From the NCBI GenBank assembly GCA_048013815.1, contig CM106585.1:20026001-20090000 (forward strand): 64,000 bases of DNA, read 5' to 3'. Numbering within the stretch: position 1 is the first letter of the stretch; every line of letters begins with the position of its first letter. A program made the translations under genes and the position numbers. Origin of the DNA: Setoptus koraiensis. Lineage: Eukaryota; Arthropoda. The notes beneath the pieces are model-generated. The model was not told the origin of the DNA, searched no databases, and worked only from the letters and a program-made list of their open reading frames with translations. Positions 21,634-35,000 of this stretch are shown in pieces.

Positions 21634-21903
21634 CACCTGTGCCCGGCTCACCTGTGCCCGGATCATCTGTGCCAGTCTCACCTGTGCCAGTTTCACCTGT
21701 GCCAGTCTTGCGATTGTTAGCTGAGTGAGCGTGCCAAATGAGTTACAGCGCCAGTCGCTCTGTTTGTCTTGCCTTGTTTGGCTGACACAACAGACACAAC
21801 AAAGGGCGAGAACGAGAACGTCGCAACTGGCGCACAGGTGAGTAGACTGGCACAGGCGAGAGTGGCACAGGCGAGAGTGGCACAGGTGAGAGTGGCTCAG
21901 GTG
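21634..21903. repeat. Inverted pair of 15-bp minisatellites carrying E-boxes
   Basis: CACCTGTGCCAGTCT-type units place CACCTG (once CATCTG) at 21634, 21649, 21664, 21679 and 21694. After about 140 bp the reverse complement, AGAGTGGCACAGGTG, follows, with CAGGTG or CAGGCG at 21835, 21853, 21868, 21883 and 21898. The two arrays face each other and could form a stem with a loop of about 140 bp. Confidence 0.8.
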
Positions 21904-24367
21904 AGACTGGTGGCGCGAGAAAGGGTAGCGCCGGCAGAGGGCAGAGGCAATTTGTGTTGGGATATTTTCTGTTGGGCGCCAAGACCAGCCAAAGAAGGCG
22001 GCTCGCCCATTGGCGAGGCTCTCGCACTCTGTTGGGCTTGCCAACAGAGTGCGCTAAACAGACTGTGTGTCGGCGGGCAGAGTTGATTTCAAGTTCAACA
22101 CGCGCAACGCAGCGCCATGATGATGAATGCCGACTGACAATTCGACTTATTTGAATACAGTGTGAATTAGTTGTTCTCGTTACCTGTTCGAATCGAATGC
22201 GCATGCAACTACTGGTTCCGTTTGACCTTGAGCGCACACTCACTACCTGTTGTTACTTTTAGCTACTCACCTGTTAAACACACACACACACACAGCTTTG
22301 CAACCACTTGTTGTTGTTGTTGTGCTGCTGTCGTTGTTGTCGTTGTTGTTGTTGGTGTTGTTGTTAGTGTTGTCGTTGTTGCTGTCGTTGTTGTTGTTGG
22401 TGTTGTTGTTGTTGTCGAGCCAACTCTTTGCGCTTGCCACTCTCGCCGTGCTTTGTCTTTGTGTTGTCGACTTTGTTCTGTCGTCGTTGGCCCACTCTCG
22501 CACCGCAACCGCACACAATTGCATTGTCTGCCCGCTCAGGCATGTGTTAAATGTGCGCATATTGCACGTCGCGCACATTCAAGCCCCGGCTTATGCAGGC
22601 TGGAAAGCGCGGCGGCGCTGCTCGCTGTGCCGATTTGTCGTTGCGTTGCGAGCGCATTCGCAGAGAACGCCGAATCGCAGAGAACGCCGAATCGCAGAGA
22701 ACGCCGAATCGCCAGTCTTGCAGAGAATTGCGTTGCAGTTTTAGGCGCGATTTAGACGCGATTTTTGGACGCGATTTTCAGACGCGAATCTTGCACCAGA
22801 GAATTGCACTGCCAGACGGAGCCACTTGCCACCCACAACAAACGAGCAACCAACAACTTGCCAACAACTTGCCAACGACGGCCGACAGGTAGCGGCAAGC
22901 GGCAGCTAAAACAATGTGATAGCCGAGTATTTTGCATTATCATTTTGCACTCGACATATCGGTTTGCTCGGCTTTGTTTGCCACCAGTCGCAACAGCAAA
23001 TCGGCGCCGCTTACAATGTCGGCCGAACGCGCAAGCCAAATCAAGCGCGCCACCAGTCGGCGGGTGTGCATGACTGGCCGCCACTCCATTACGGTTACGT
23101 ATGGATCGCATTGTTATGTCGAGCCAACAGCCGCTGTCACCTGTCGCTGTTGTTGCTGTTGCTGTTGTTGCGACAACTACCTGTCGCTAACGGTGCCCGC
23201 TACTGTCAAGTGACTCAAGAATCTTGAGTCAAGATCGGCGCAGCGTGAGCAGCGTGCGCCGACATGGGCGACGTGCGAAACGTGAGCACCGCAGCACTGT
23301 TTGTGTTGCAGGGCGACAACAACAGGTTGGCAATTCGGCCAGTCTGTGCACAGGTGAGTGACCAATTCACAGGTGAGTGGCCAATTCGCAGGTGAGTTTG
23401 CGCCGCGCAAATCGGCGCAGATTTTCATCCGGATTGAGCTGTTGTTTGGGTTGCGCGGCCGAAGCGGGCTGACGGTCGCAGACGGTTCGCTGGCAAGACA
23501 ATGAGCATTGTTTTTGGCGCCGCAAGTCGCCGCGAATCGCCGCAAGTCGCCGCGAGCAGCCGCTGGTCGCCGATGTGCAGCGACACATGGTAAAAAGAGA
23601 CGCAGTTTTGCATAGTTTACCAAGTGATACACAATGCACGATATATCACAATCGTAATGATGTATGAATCACATAAATGATACAGAAATTCTGCAACAGA
23701 ATTTCTGTAACAGAATGCGCGGCGGCACAGGGCGCGCGGCGCAGCGCACAGCCGGCAGCGGAGCGAGCGGCAGTGGAGCGCGCGTTGGCGTGAGTCAAGC
23801 ACCAATTTACGCAAAAACTGCAAAGTCGACGGGCTAGACGAAATTTCAATAAAAATAGCTAAATAGCTAAAAATACAATACAACAACAACAATATAATGC
23901 AAAATAATGCAAAATATTAGCCCCGATCCAATAACAAAAACGATAATTAAGAGAGCAAAAGCGATCGTAATTGCTAACAAATGTGAATCTAATCAATATT
24001 CATTCGCAAATAGGCGAGGCGCGCGCGCTCAAGTAACTTGAGTCAAGTTGCCGTGGCAAGTTGGCTCGTTTATGTTGTATTGTCGCGCGAGTCGCGAGCG
24101 ATCAGCCCAAAAACAAAGCGAGCGCTGCCATTTTTGTCGGATTTTTGTCGGATTTTTGTCGGATTTTTTGTTGGATTTTTTGTTGGATTTTATCAGATTA
24201 TTCATCAGATTATTGATCAGATTAGCGAGATTGGCAGCAGTCGGATATTCGCCAGTCGGCGGGTTATTCAGACAATAGTCTGACTGATTGCGAGTGAGCT
24301 TGCGCGAGCAGTCGATAGCTCACACGGCGGCGGCTCGGTCGGGCTGGCGGCCCATTATCGGTCTGCT
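21904..24367. other. Gene-free stretch with CA, GTT and CAGGTGAG arrays
   Basis: Contains a CA run near 22277-22294, TTGTTGTTG arrays at 22309-22425, a GAGAACGCCGAATCGCA repeat (22661-22710), a CAGGTG triplet at 23351, 23370 and 23389 (19-bp period) and a GTCGGATTTTT array (24134-24180). Confidence 0.55.
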
Positions 24368-24545
24368 TAATACTATTACTATTTTTGATACTATTACTAT
24401 TTTTGATACTATCACTATTTCTGATACTATCACTATTTCTGATACTATCACTGGTTTTAATGCTATCGCCAGCATTGATACCATTGCTGGTTTTAATTCT
24501 ATCACCGATATTAATACTGCTGCCGATATTAATACTGCCAGTTGC
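24368..24545. repeat. 18-bp array GATACTATTACTATTTTT
   Basis: Tandem 18-bp units decay gradually from left to right, giving long open frames of the I-L-S-L-F-L kind that are not genes. Confidence 0.75.
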
Positions 24546-27250
24546 GCTGTCAGCCGTTGTGGGCGCTGCCGGCGGAGACTGAATTATGGAAAGTGAATTA
24601 TCAAAGAGTCAAAATTATCAAAAAGTCAAAATTATCAAAAAGTCAAAAGTGCTCAAAAGTGTTGCACTTGTTGGCTGCACAACGGCATTGTTGGGCAACT
24701 GGAACTGGTGTGTCGAAACGGGCACAGATCGCTGGCTAATTGGGCGCCAATCGAATCGATCATTGCGACTGACAATTGCGAGTCGCTGGCTTTATAGCGC
24801 GACTTGCACTGGATACCGCGATATCGGCAAATCGGCAGCCGCGATATCGGCAAATCGTAACAAACTATTAGCTTGATACTGTCGAGCTGACGGTGTTGAG
24901 GCATTATTGCATTATTAAATTATGCGCTGGCCCGCGCGCAAAACAATACGCCGAGACGAAATAATGCGGCAACACAACGTAACACGGCAACACAAAATAA
25001 TATGGCGCCGATACGGAATAATACGGCGATACGGCGATACAAAATACAAAATGCAAAACACAAAATGCAAAACACAAAATACAAAATAATGCGGCGGCGG
25101 GCGAGCGCCCCATTGCACGAGCGCGCTGGCTCGCAATCTTGTTCAATCGCGTCGGTTGCACAAGATTGCGGCTTGCCAGGCATTTATGAATCATGTTTGC
25201 GAACGCCGTTGCGAGTGGCACCATTGCGAGTCGACTTGCGACTTGCGACTTGTGATATATCCACGAGCTGCCTTCCATGTGATTTATCCACGAGACAGCC
25301 GCCGATATCCGACAGCCGCTGTTGCCCGACAGGCGCCGATATCCGACAAACAGTGGGTCGGATAACAGAGTCGCGCAATCGCATTTGGAGTGAAAACGCG
25401 ATCGCAATCTGCAAGCGAAAGCTGTAAGTCACCTGTCGCTCGCTTCGCCGGCCCAATCCGACATTGTGAGCGTTGTCATAACTGGCTCTCGTTGCAGTCG
25501 GCGGGCAATTGGAGCCATTAGAGCAGCGCTGGCGTTCGGCTGCCATTAGAACTGGCTTACTTTTTATTTTATACGTTTGTGCGTTTGTGTGTTTTGCATG
25601 TCTTGTGTCTTGAACGTTTTATGTGCCTTATATATCGGCGCTGCATTAACAACAGCAACAGCAATTCTGTGTCGGCGAGATGCTAGCGCTGACAACATTC
25701 AACAACAGCAACAGCAACAACGACAGCAACAGCAACAGCAACAACAACAACGAGCACGTTGTGCTAGAACTCAAAATCTAGTTAAATCTCAAAATCTGGC
25801 GAACGGCTCGACAGCGAGCGCTCGGCACAACGCGCACCAACAGACGAGAGACAAGAATGGAAAGTGGTTCTCGCCGCGCTTGCTCTTGGCTTGATTTACT
25901 TAACTAATAACACTTGTTGCTGCTGCTGTTGCTGCTGTTGGTATCGATGACGACAGCAGCAATCGTGCCGAGAACGCGAAGAATCCGGCGTCGCCAGCGG
26001 CAGCCAGCGCAAGCCAGCGCGAGACAGCGCGAGACAGCGCAAGCGAAAAATGGAGCTGACAGACAGACAAACAAACATTCGCGATTCGAGAATCGCGATT
26101 CGCGAAAATAATGAGAATAGTCGATTGTGAGCAACTCGTCGTCTATTCACAACGGCGGACCCAACGACAGCAACAACAACGACAGCAACAACAACGACAG
26201 CAACAACAACAACAACGACAACAACAACAGCAGCAGCAGCAACAACAACAGCACAACAACGACAGCCAGAAGAATGAGAAATAATAAGAATGGAGGGCAA
26301 TAAATAAACCACTGGCATGGTATTTATAACCACTTGTTGGCGCTGATGACGGCTGCCGCTCTCGCATGCAAACGAAAGTCGCAACAATAAGACGCCGGCC
26401 CGATCAAGTCGGGCGCGCGTGCTCTAATGCGCTCATCCGATCTGATGAATCAATTTGTTTTCGCCTCCATCCGATCCTGTTGTTGCTGTTGTGCTGCTGT
26501 TGTTGTTGCTGTACTGTTGTTGTTGTTGTTGTGCTGCTGTTGTTGTTGTTGTGCTGTTGTTGTTGTTGTTGTGCTGTTGTTGTTGTTGTGCTGTTGTTGT
26601 TGTTGTGCTGTTGTGGCACCGTATGTTGTGCAGAATCACAACAACAGCCAACTACCCGGCCAGCGTTGCGAGACTGCCGAACAGAGCCCACAAAGCTCCA
26701 TTTTACGCTCACCTGTGCCGACAGGTGAGAACACTCATTCCGATTCGGAATTCCCGAATGGCCGCTGTCGGCTTTTGGCCGCTCCGCAACGCTTGCCCGT
26801 GCCGACCGAGCAGCCATTTATTTCCCTGTGAGCGGGCCCACGAACGAGCGGGCCCTCGAACGAGCGGGCCCTCGAACGAGCGGGCCGGTTCCCGAGCTGG
26901 ACCAGCATCCATCTTTCATTTTTAATTGTGGGCACGTCTGGCGGCCCCTCGAAACCCCACGTTCGGCCAAATCGGCTCACGTTGGGCCGATTGGCCCACG
27001 TTCGGCCGGATCGCCTCGCAATTGTCAACTCACAATTGTTAGCCGCATTGAGCGCCCCCTGGCAAAGAGGCTGCCACAATCCTGTCACAAGATTCTTGTG
27101 TCGATGCGGATAAATAAGCAAATAAGGCAGCCGCGATGCGGCCAACAAAGGCAACAACTCCGACGCCACAATGCACAATCCGATCCTACAGGCTGCCGGT
27201 ATCTCCAGTCGACAGCGCGATGTGCGTTTGCTTCAGTTCACCTGTTGTAG
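24546..27250. other. Gene-free stretch with CAA/CAG arrays
   Basis: Holds a TCAAAAAGTCAAAATTA repeat (24597-24650), a CAAAATGCAAAACA array (25040-25090), CAACAGCAA arrays (25698-25755 and 26165-26265), their complement TGTTGTTGC (26475-26620), and a 20-bp repeat at 26832-26886 containing GAGCGGGCCC. Confidence 0.55.
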
Positions 27251-30200
27251 ACTAAACTAGTAAACTTGTTTTTTTCTTGTTCACTCTCGCTTCTTATTCT
27301 TATTATTATTGTTGTTGTTGTTGTTGTTGTCGTTGCTGCTGTTGTCGTTGCTGCTGTTGCCGATCTCACCAATATCACCAATCTTGTCAGTCGCTATCCC
27401 GACAACGACAACAACAGCAACAGCAACCACACCACTAACAGCAGCAGCAGCAACAGCCGCGCCAGCAACAAGTCAGCGGCTAAATTACTCGAAAATAATC
27501 CATCTCTCTCTGTTTATATCCATCTTTATATTTATATGCGCTAACAAGTGTTAGCATATGCGTACGCTAACAAGCGCGCGCTCTGTGCAGTTGAATATTT
27601 ATATCTCATTTATAGCTATTCGCTGGCAAGACAGTCGTCGTATTATAAATAATAATAATAATAATAAAATGAAACGAGACGAAACGAAACGAAATGAAAC
27701 GAAACGACGAAACGAGACGAAATGAATTAGAATGAAACGAAATGAATTGGAATGAAATGAAGTGAAATAAAAGTGCATTCACAAAAAGTGTAATGATAAT
27801 TGAGCGCGAGCGAACGCGCGCGCGCGCGCTCTTCTCTTCACCGCAACTCTGCTGCTGTCGGTCTAGCCAGATACCTGGCGAATATCTGGCGAATATCTGG
27901 CGAACGTCTGGCAAATATCTGGCAGATATCTGGCAGGCTCACAATGCCGAGTGTGAGTGTCGAGAGCCGGCACCAAATGAATACAAAATGATCCGCCGGA
28001 CTACTACTAGAGGCGCTACTCGATTTGTGTCGAGTCGAGACTCTCGAGACACTCTGCCAGAGTGACTCTGGCATGGCTGTTGCACAGGCTGCAACAGGTT
28101 GGCACATTGAGGTGCCAAAGCTCAAAAAGCTCGCCAAGCCGCCATCCCATAATCTCTATTCATGCAAAGAAGAATTCATTATTTTAACCACTTGTAATCT
28201 ACTGCGCGATACGATAACATAGCAAGACGAGAGCAGACGATACGACGACATGATATGATACGATATGATACGATAAATATATGTGTTCTCGTCGTCGTAT
28301 CATCGTCGTAGTAGCGTGTCAGCGCTGGCGTTTATGATGATAACCAAACAGCAACAGCAACAACTATTAAAATCCATCCATATGTTTGCTTAGCTGGCTG
28401 TGGTGATTATTATAAACTATTAGAGCTATTTAGAAGAGATAAATAAATGTTGTTTTTATTAAAACTATCATGAAACTTGCCCTAATGCTCTTGATGCTCT
28501 TTAATAAACAACAACGGCACCGCGCTCTAATGAACGTTTCAATTCTTTTGTTTCAATTCTCTTGTTTATAATTCTCTCTCTCTCTCTCTCTTTCTAATTA
28601 TCTCGCGCTCTAACACTCGCTCTCACACGTCGCCTGTTCGACAACCTGTCTCATTGTGTCTAACAACAACTTGACTGCCACAATAGGCCTACAACCGCCA
28701 CTGCACCAACAACCACGCCAACGACAACAACCACAACCACAGCAACGACAACAGCAAGACAACAACAACGACAACAACAACGACAACGACAACGACAACG
28801 ACGACAACAACTACAACTACAGCGCCAGCATCAAGTCTGCAAAGTGCACCACAAACGCACAGCTAAATGGCTCACTAAAGCTTGAATTGAATATCACTTT
28901 AGACCTAACATGAACAAGATTGTTTGCGCGAGCTAACCGCCACAACAATGGCACCGGCACCAGCACCAGCAACACTCATCAACGCTAAATGCAACAAATG
29001 CCAGTCAAATACGAATGATGCAAGCCATGCAAATGATGACGATTGCAACAACGGCAACACTGTGTGTTGTCTCGTTGTATGCAAATTAATATGTATTGAC
29101 ACGTAGCGTTGACTTAATTAACACGTGCTCACGCCCATTGACTTGATTGGACCAGCTACTGGCATGAACTTTTTAGGCTGCTGCCAGTGCTCGAGAATAC
29201 TCACAAAAGTCTCTCTCTCTCTCTCTCGGCATTATATCTGGCACTTGCTAAACGGCTAAACGCTGTTGCTGCTGCCTAACGACGATTGGCGCTCAAATCC
29301 TCAAACGAGTGCACTGTTGCTGTTGTTGCTGTCGCTGTTGTGATAAGCTTGCCAAGTAGTACAACAAGTTAGCTAGTTTACAACAACAGCAACGACAGCA
29401 CCCGCCTGCCAGACAGATAATTCAGGTGCAAGGCACGAATGTAAAGCATACCTGTAAAGTGGTTGTTGTAGCAAGCGTTTGTGAGCAAGTGTGTGCAGAA
29501 TAGCAAGATTGAAATAATAATCTTTCTCTCGCTCTCCTCATCAACAATCTTGTTAATAACATGGACGGATAGACGCCAGTGATAGAAACAAGCCTAATTA
29601 TAAGATCGATAGCAATAGGCGCGAGATGATAGTGATAATCAAATTGAAAATTATTGATCCATGCTACCACTACAACAACCACGACGAGCGACACAGCCAG
29701 CAACAGCAACAACTGCAACTACAACTGCAAGAGACACTGGCATTTAAAGACCACGCTCGAGCCTAACACGATATTGAAACAACAACAAAATAGTTATAAT
29801 GTAATGTGATTGACGACATTTCCGACTACCAACATTAAATAGTCTGTCTGTCTATCTGTCTGTCTGCTTATATCTATCTGGCCAGGTTTGTTTGTTTGTT
29901 TGTTTGTCTGCTCTCACTAGCTTCATAATTCGATTAATGGCGCTTGAGACGACTTTCTCCGGCAATACAACTACTACAACTACTTGCCACCAATAATACC
30001 ACACACAACATAAGCTTGCCACACAAGTGGCGCTAGTTGCTTGCCAGTTTTAGACAGGTGAGTTGCATATTCACCTGTATCACACAACACAGGTGAGCTT
30101 GCCAGTGAGCCAGCATCAAGTGGCTGGGATAACAACCCGTTGTGTGAAACTGTGCCTCTGTTATCCTCGCAGGTGAGCTGCTTTACATTGCTGCTATTGC

Positions 30201-31799
30201 TGGCAGCAGCAGCACAATGGCAGCGCCCATGTGATTACATTTAGCCGCCATTGGAGCGCTTGCAGGAGAGTTATCTAAAAGTCGCGACAAGCCGACAATA
30301 TGCGGATTAGTGGGGTGCGAAGTAGCGCACGTTTTGATTCATTTCAATGGAAACGTCAGCATCTTGTTCTCTGTTGTTGTCTTGGTCGACTTTCAACAAC
30401 AACAACAACAACAACAGCAGCAACAAGATCAATACAAGATCTTTCTGCGTGCTCTTTATCAACGATCATCGTCGTGTCAGCTGTTGCACGTCGATACAAC
30501 CACAATAATAATAATTACCCCGGCGGTTGCAGTGCTCGGGGCGTGCATTGTGAGACATACTTCACGGCAGTGGAACCGAGCCGACAGAAGTGACTAACAG
30601 ACCCAGTAAACTACTAGACTAGATTGTCTCCAGTTGCTACGTAAGCAGCACACATGACGAGATATAAATCTACTCTCAAATGTATAACTCGATTAATCAA
30701 CGAGCTCAGGTGAGTCATGCGGCGCGCACCACGACATTTTGTTGCCGCTGTCGCTTGCTGTTGTTGGTGATGGTTCCTGATTCAGTTCGGATCGGCTCGG
30801 CTCGGTTTTGTTCGGTTCTGTTTGGATCGGCTCGGTTCGGATCTGTTCGGTTCTGTTCTGTTCGGATCGGCTCGGCTCGCTTCAGTTCGGGCTCGCGTCC
30901 TCATATCGCGGCGACAACCACCAACACGGCAAACTATTCGTTATTATTTAGTAATACTTTAGTATTGATATCACCACTCGCTGCCGCTGAGCGATGGCGG
31001 CCACAGTTTGCGCTGCCTGACAATTTAGTCAGCGCGATCACTTTTGCCTTTTTGCCAAACAAACACTGATATAAATAAATTGACGGCCGCTTTGGGTGTG
31101 GCCAAAGGTCGACGAATCTCGGCTGCCTGTTGCTTGCCTGGCCGGTGCCTGCTGCTGCTGCTGCCGCTGTCCGACACGACAATTCTAACGAGCAATCAAA
31201 GAATTGTATTAAATTTCGTCGCGAATCACGTGAAACGTTGCTGTGTTGTTGTTGTTGTTGTTGCTGTTGTTTCATTTCAATACGCATATTTCTAAATATT
31301 CATAGATATATTTATAAATATATTTGTGCCCAATGAAACGAATTTGAATAAGTATACCGATGCGATGCGCTCATCCCCTTTATATTATCGCCTGTTTATG
31401 TCGCCATGTGTATAATGAGCATTGTGATGGCAGCAAATAGTATTCTCGCATGTGTATTGAATCGATCTGACATGTGATCCATGAACAAGAAGCTAATTAT
31501 GATGATGGTATTGTTGCGACAAGCGTGAAATGGCACTGTTGGACGACAACAATTCAACTTTCACTTCTTTCATCTTATCTCTCCATTATCTCTGGCTTTG
31601 CCCGTCCTGTCCTGTCCTGTCGTGGCTGTCTGCCTCACTACGGCCATGGCTATATCTTGTGTTGTTGTGTGCGTATCGGCACAAACAATTGGCGTTGTTT
31701 GTGTATGCTGGTGCTGCTGCTGACGATGAGGACAGGAATTAGCAAGGAATTAAGAATGGGATTATCGCTCAAACAATAACGGCCCATGAATCATAATTT
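27251..31799. other. Gene-free stretch, composition becoming AT-richer
   Basis: Holds GAAACGAAAC-type arrays (27665-27768), a CG run near 27817, a GGCGAATATCT 11-bp array (27866-27930), CT runs near 28572 and 29211, a CAACGACAACAA array (28720-28815) and a TTCGGATCGGCTCGG array (30785-30890). Short frames such as 28656-28913 are low-complexity N/Q/D text on a CAA array and I do not call them genes. Confidence 0.5.
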
Positions 31800-32022
31800 C
31801 TAGATCTAACCTTATCCTGCCTACCCCCCGGCCGAGTGCTCCTTAGCCTCCGTAGGCACCTGAGCCTAGCCCAAACGGTCACGTAGTTTCAAACGAAAGT
31901 AAGCGGCAACCATCACGTGAGTGGTATGATACTGGCACTACTGACACGACGGTGAGTACCAGGAATTGAATCGCCAAATGTTTAACCTCTCGGCGGCTCT
32001 GCTCAGCTATGCCACGCTTGTG
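31800..32022 (-). mobile_element. tRNA-derived SINE candidate
   Basis: On the minus strand an A-box match, TGGCATAGCTG (32014-32004), is followed after about 42 nt by a B-box match, GATTCAATTCC (31973-31963). This is the spacing and order of an internal RNA polymerase III promoter. The body continues to a GGGGGG run and an AAGGTTAGATC end near 31800. No terminal poly(A) or target-site repeat is obvious, and I saw no second copy in the window. A decayed tRNA gene is the alternative. Confidence 0.4.
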
Positions 32023-35000
32023 CGAGTGTCCACCTAAATTTGAACCTGAAACTATTTCAAACTAATATAATCCAATCCTACCTATCCCTTTGCTGGTGCT
32101 GGCATGCCTATCCTTCCACTCGTGAACTTGATCTTCTCTCTGTCTCATTTGTCTCATCTCCTTCATTTAGCCTCCATATTTGTTGCAGCTCCACATTATT
32201 TTCGTCGAAGTGAAGATAAATATCTTTTCGGGCTATTCCACTGGCCAACTTGCTGGCGCTTATCTGTTGATCGGATCTGTTCGCGTTGTGGTCGCGACTT
32301 GGCGATAATGAATCGATTGAGCCAAATCGAAAATATGTATGCAAAATGTAAATCAGCACACAACAAACAAACACACACACACACTCACATGTGGCTCATG
32401 GATAATATTAGTAATAAATATCTGAGCTGATTAATATTGTATGCACCGGCAGACAAACAACAAATAGCTCGAGTGCAACGTGTTGCCGGCCAGTCCGATG
32501 ATTTTATTTCAATTTATTTTATTTCAAAGGGGGCACGTGGTGCACCGCAACGCGCCAACGTGTCAACAGTTTCATTACATTTTATCGGCACGACTGGCGC
32601 ACAACGTTACACTTTGTGTCACTGTGCCGGCTCCGCTACTCTAGTTACAGTGGTGTCAGAAGCAACACTGTGCACGCCGGTCCGCCGACGAAGAGGGCCG
32701 CCGGCCAACTCACACCAATGCTGGCCCTCGGTGTGCGTCTCGCACTCAATCATGACTTGGCACAGTTTACACAATTGACCACTACACTGTGCCTGTGTCT
32801 CGATGGTGTTATGATGGTGTTAATACAAAGCCATGCACTGCACGCTTGTGTCAGGTATATCTCGAGCACTCCAATTAGAAAATTAGAATCAATCACGAGT
32901 ATGTGTATCACCTGTGTTGATGTAATGACCAGATCAATCACTATTAGACTTATACTTTATATACAACTGCTCAATCGGAATATTATTTAGAATAATTTTT
33001 CAGCTTTCCAGCAACTCGGCCACATTTAGACACACACTTCTAGACTGATTAAGACAGATGGTGAGATATGATGGTGAGACGGACAGACTGAGACAGAGAA
33101 AGATTACCTAACAACGTCCGGACAAGATAGAGAGGACTAGGGGCGGCTGCGCCCAGCCTTGCTCAGGTGATTTTTCGGCCGCGGTGTTCGGGCGAGCGAT
33201 AGACGACGGCGAATGTCAGTCACGAACGATAGGAGCTGCTTGATGACTTAATCTGAATATATCGAGCATTGGCCATTGAGCACCGCGCATATATATCGGG
33301 GAAATAAATAAAATAGCCAAACAACAAATGGAGCCATTGCCAGCGGCTGCTGCCAGCCAAATGATTCGATTCAATTCAATTCGATTCAATTCACTGCACC
33401 AATTCCATTGATCTATTCCATTCCATTCCATTCCATACCATTCCATTCCATTTCATTCCGTTTCAGTGCTCGATCCGATTTGAATTATTCGAATAATAAT
33501 TAAGATGAGAGACTGAGACAAGATGAATGATGCGTTCTTTTTTTCTCAACTGCACCACCATTCTCTCTCACTCATCAACTAAGCAATCATCATTATGATC
33601 AATAAGCAAAATAGAGACGTTAAAATAGATAGATAGATAGGAAGGAGTCAAAGGAAGAATAGAAACAGTAAAGTGCATCTAGTCTAGTGTTAATGCCAGT
33701 CTACTGTCTCTGATGAGATTGCAGTTTTATCAAAATTCATGTTCATCGTAACCGGATTCACATCATCATCATAAGCAACAGTGGCAGCAGCGGCAGCGTT
33801 GCAAGCGGCAACACTAACAGCAACACGGGCATCATTATCATCTCGGTCGACTCATCTCGATCGTTTTTCGTCGTCATCCTCAATCCAGCCAGCTAGTGAG
33901 TGAGTCAGTCGGTGAGAAACGTAATAGAGCACATTAGAATCAAAATATATTAGCCGATGCAACGTTTAGCAATGCTTATCTCATATGGTTCCCTCACATC
34001 ACATCTCACCTCATCTGGACCATTTGTTGCTGTTGTTGTTGTTGTTGTTGTCTGAAGTGATGATGCTGATACACACGGCGATTTGGGCAATAATTGAGAT
34101 TACTTTTTTTCTGTTTTCTTCCATTCACATTCTCTTCTGGCTCTCTCACTCATATTCATCAGCGTGCCAGAGCTGGCTAAGGTCTAATTCGACAGCTGAC
34201 ATTATGCCACTATTTCTATGAAGACAATCTCTCTCTCTCTCTCTCTCACTCGCTATTCCTAATAAAGGTCAACTTGTAAAATAGCAATGATGATCTGTAA
34301 GAGCGGCACCGTAGCTTCTTAGCACTGTATATATAATGCAGTTCAGGTAGAAGTCAGCCGATTATCGCTGTCTATGTGTGAACCTTATTGTATCTCTATT
34401 AATAAGACTGGTGGCATGTGCTCTATTAGTATATCAACAATGACGATGATGGTAGGCAAAAAGCGCAAGCTAGCTCGAGGTATAAAACGAGCCAGCAACA
34501 AGGTATAAGCGTAGCTTGCCAATTGTATGGAACGAGTTCTCTTTGTTAGTGCGGGCAGCACCACTTGTTGTTATAAATGTTGTTGTTGTTGTTGTCGCTA
34601 CTTCTCGTTATATCTCTTTTCGGGCTTCAATCATCTTGCCACACTAAATTAGATTCGCGTCGCATCTAATCGGAATTAGTATTAGTAGCAGAATTGGTAT
34701 TAATATCCGAATTGAATCAACAAGAAGAAAATATTACAAGAATCAATTCCTTTCGTGCTAACAAATGGGATTCACACACACACACAGACTTGGCCAAGCC
34801 AAGTCAGCCTGAAGATCGGCGTCTGGATGATCGTGGCATGATATTGCTAATAAGCGCACCACACTCGTTTAACCGGCCTACTAAACTATTTACTGTCAGC
34901 TCTGGCAAGCAGGCAATTGGAAGATGTGAATCAATCTTTGATTTATAGTTGATCTCAGCTACGAATTGAATGATTTACGCCCTCGCTGTTGCTGTTGGCC

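Noticed and set aside
22277-22425. Possible CRISPR-like spacing of TTGTTGTTG repeats
   Set aside because: These are ordinary eukaryotic trinucleotide arrays without unique spacers of constant length.
28656-28913. Asn/Gln/Asp-rich frame on the plus strand
   Set aside because: It is the translation of a CAACGACAA array with no start context or conserved segment.
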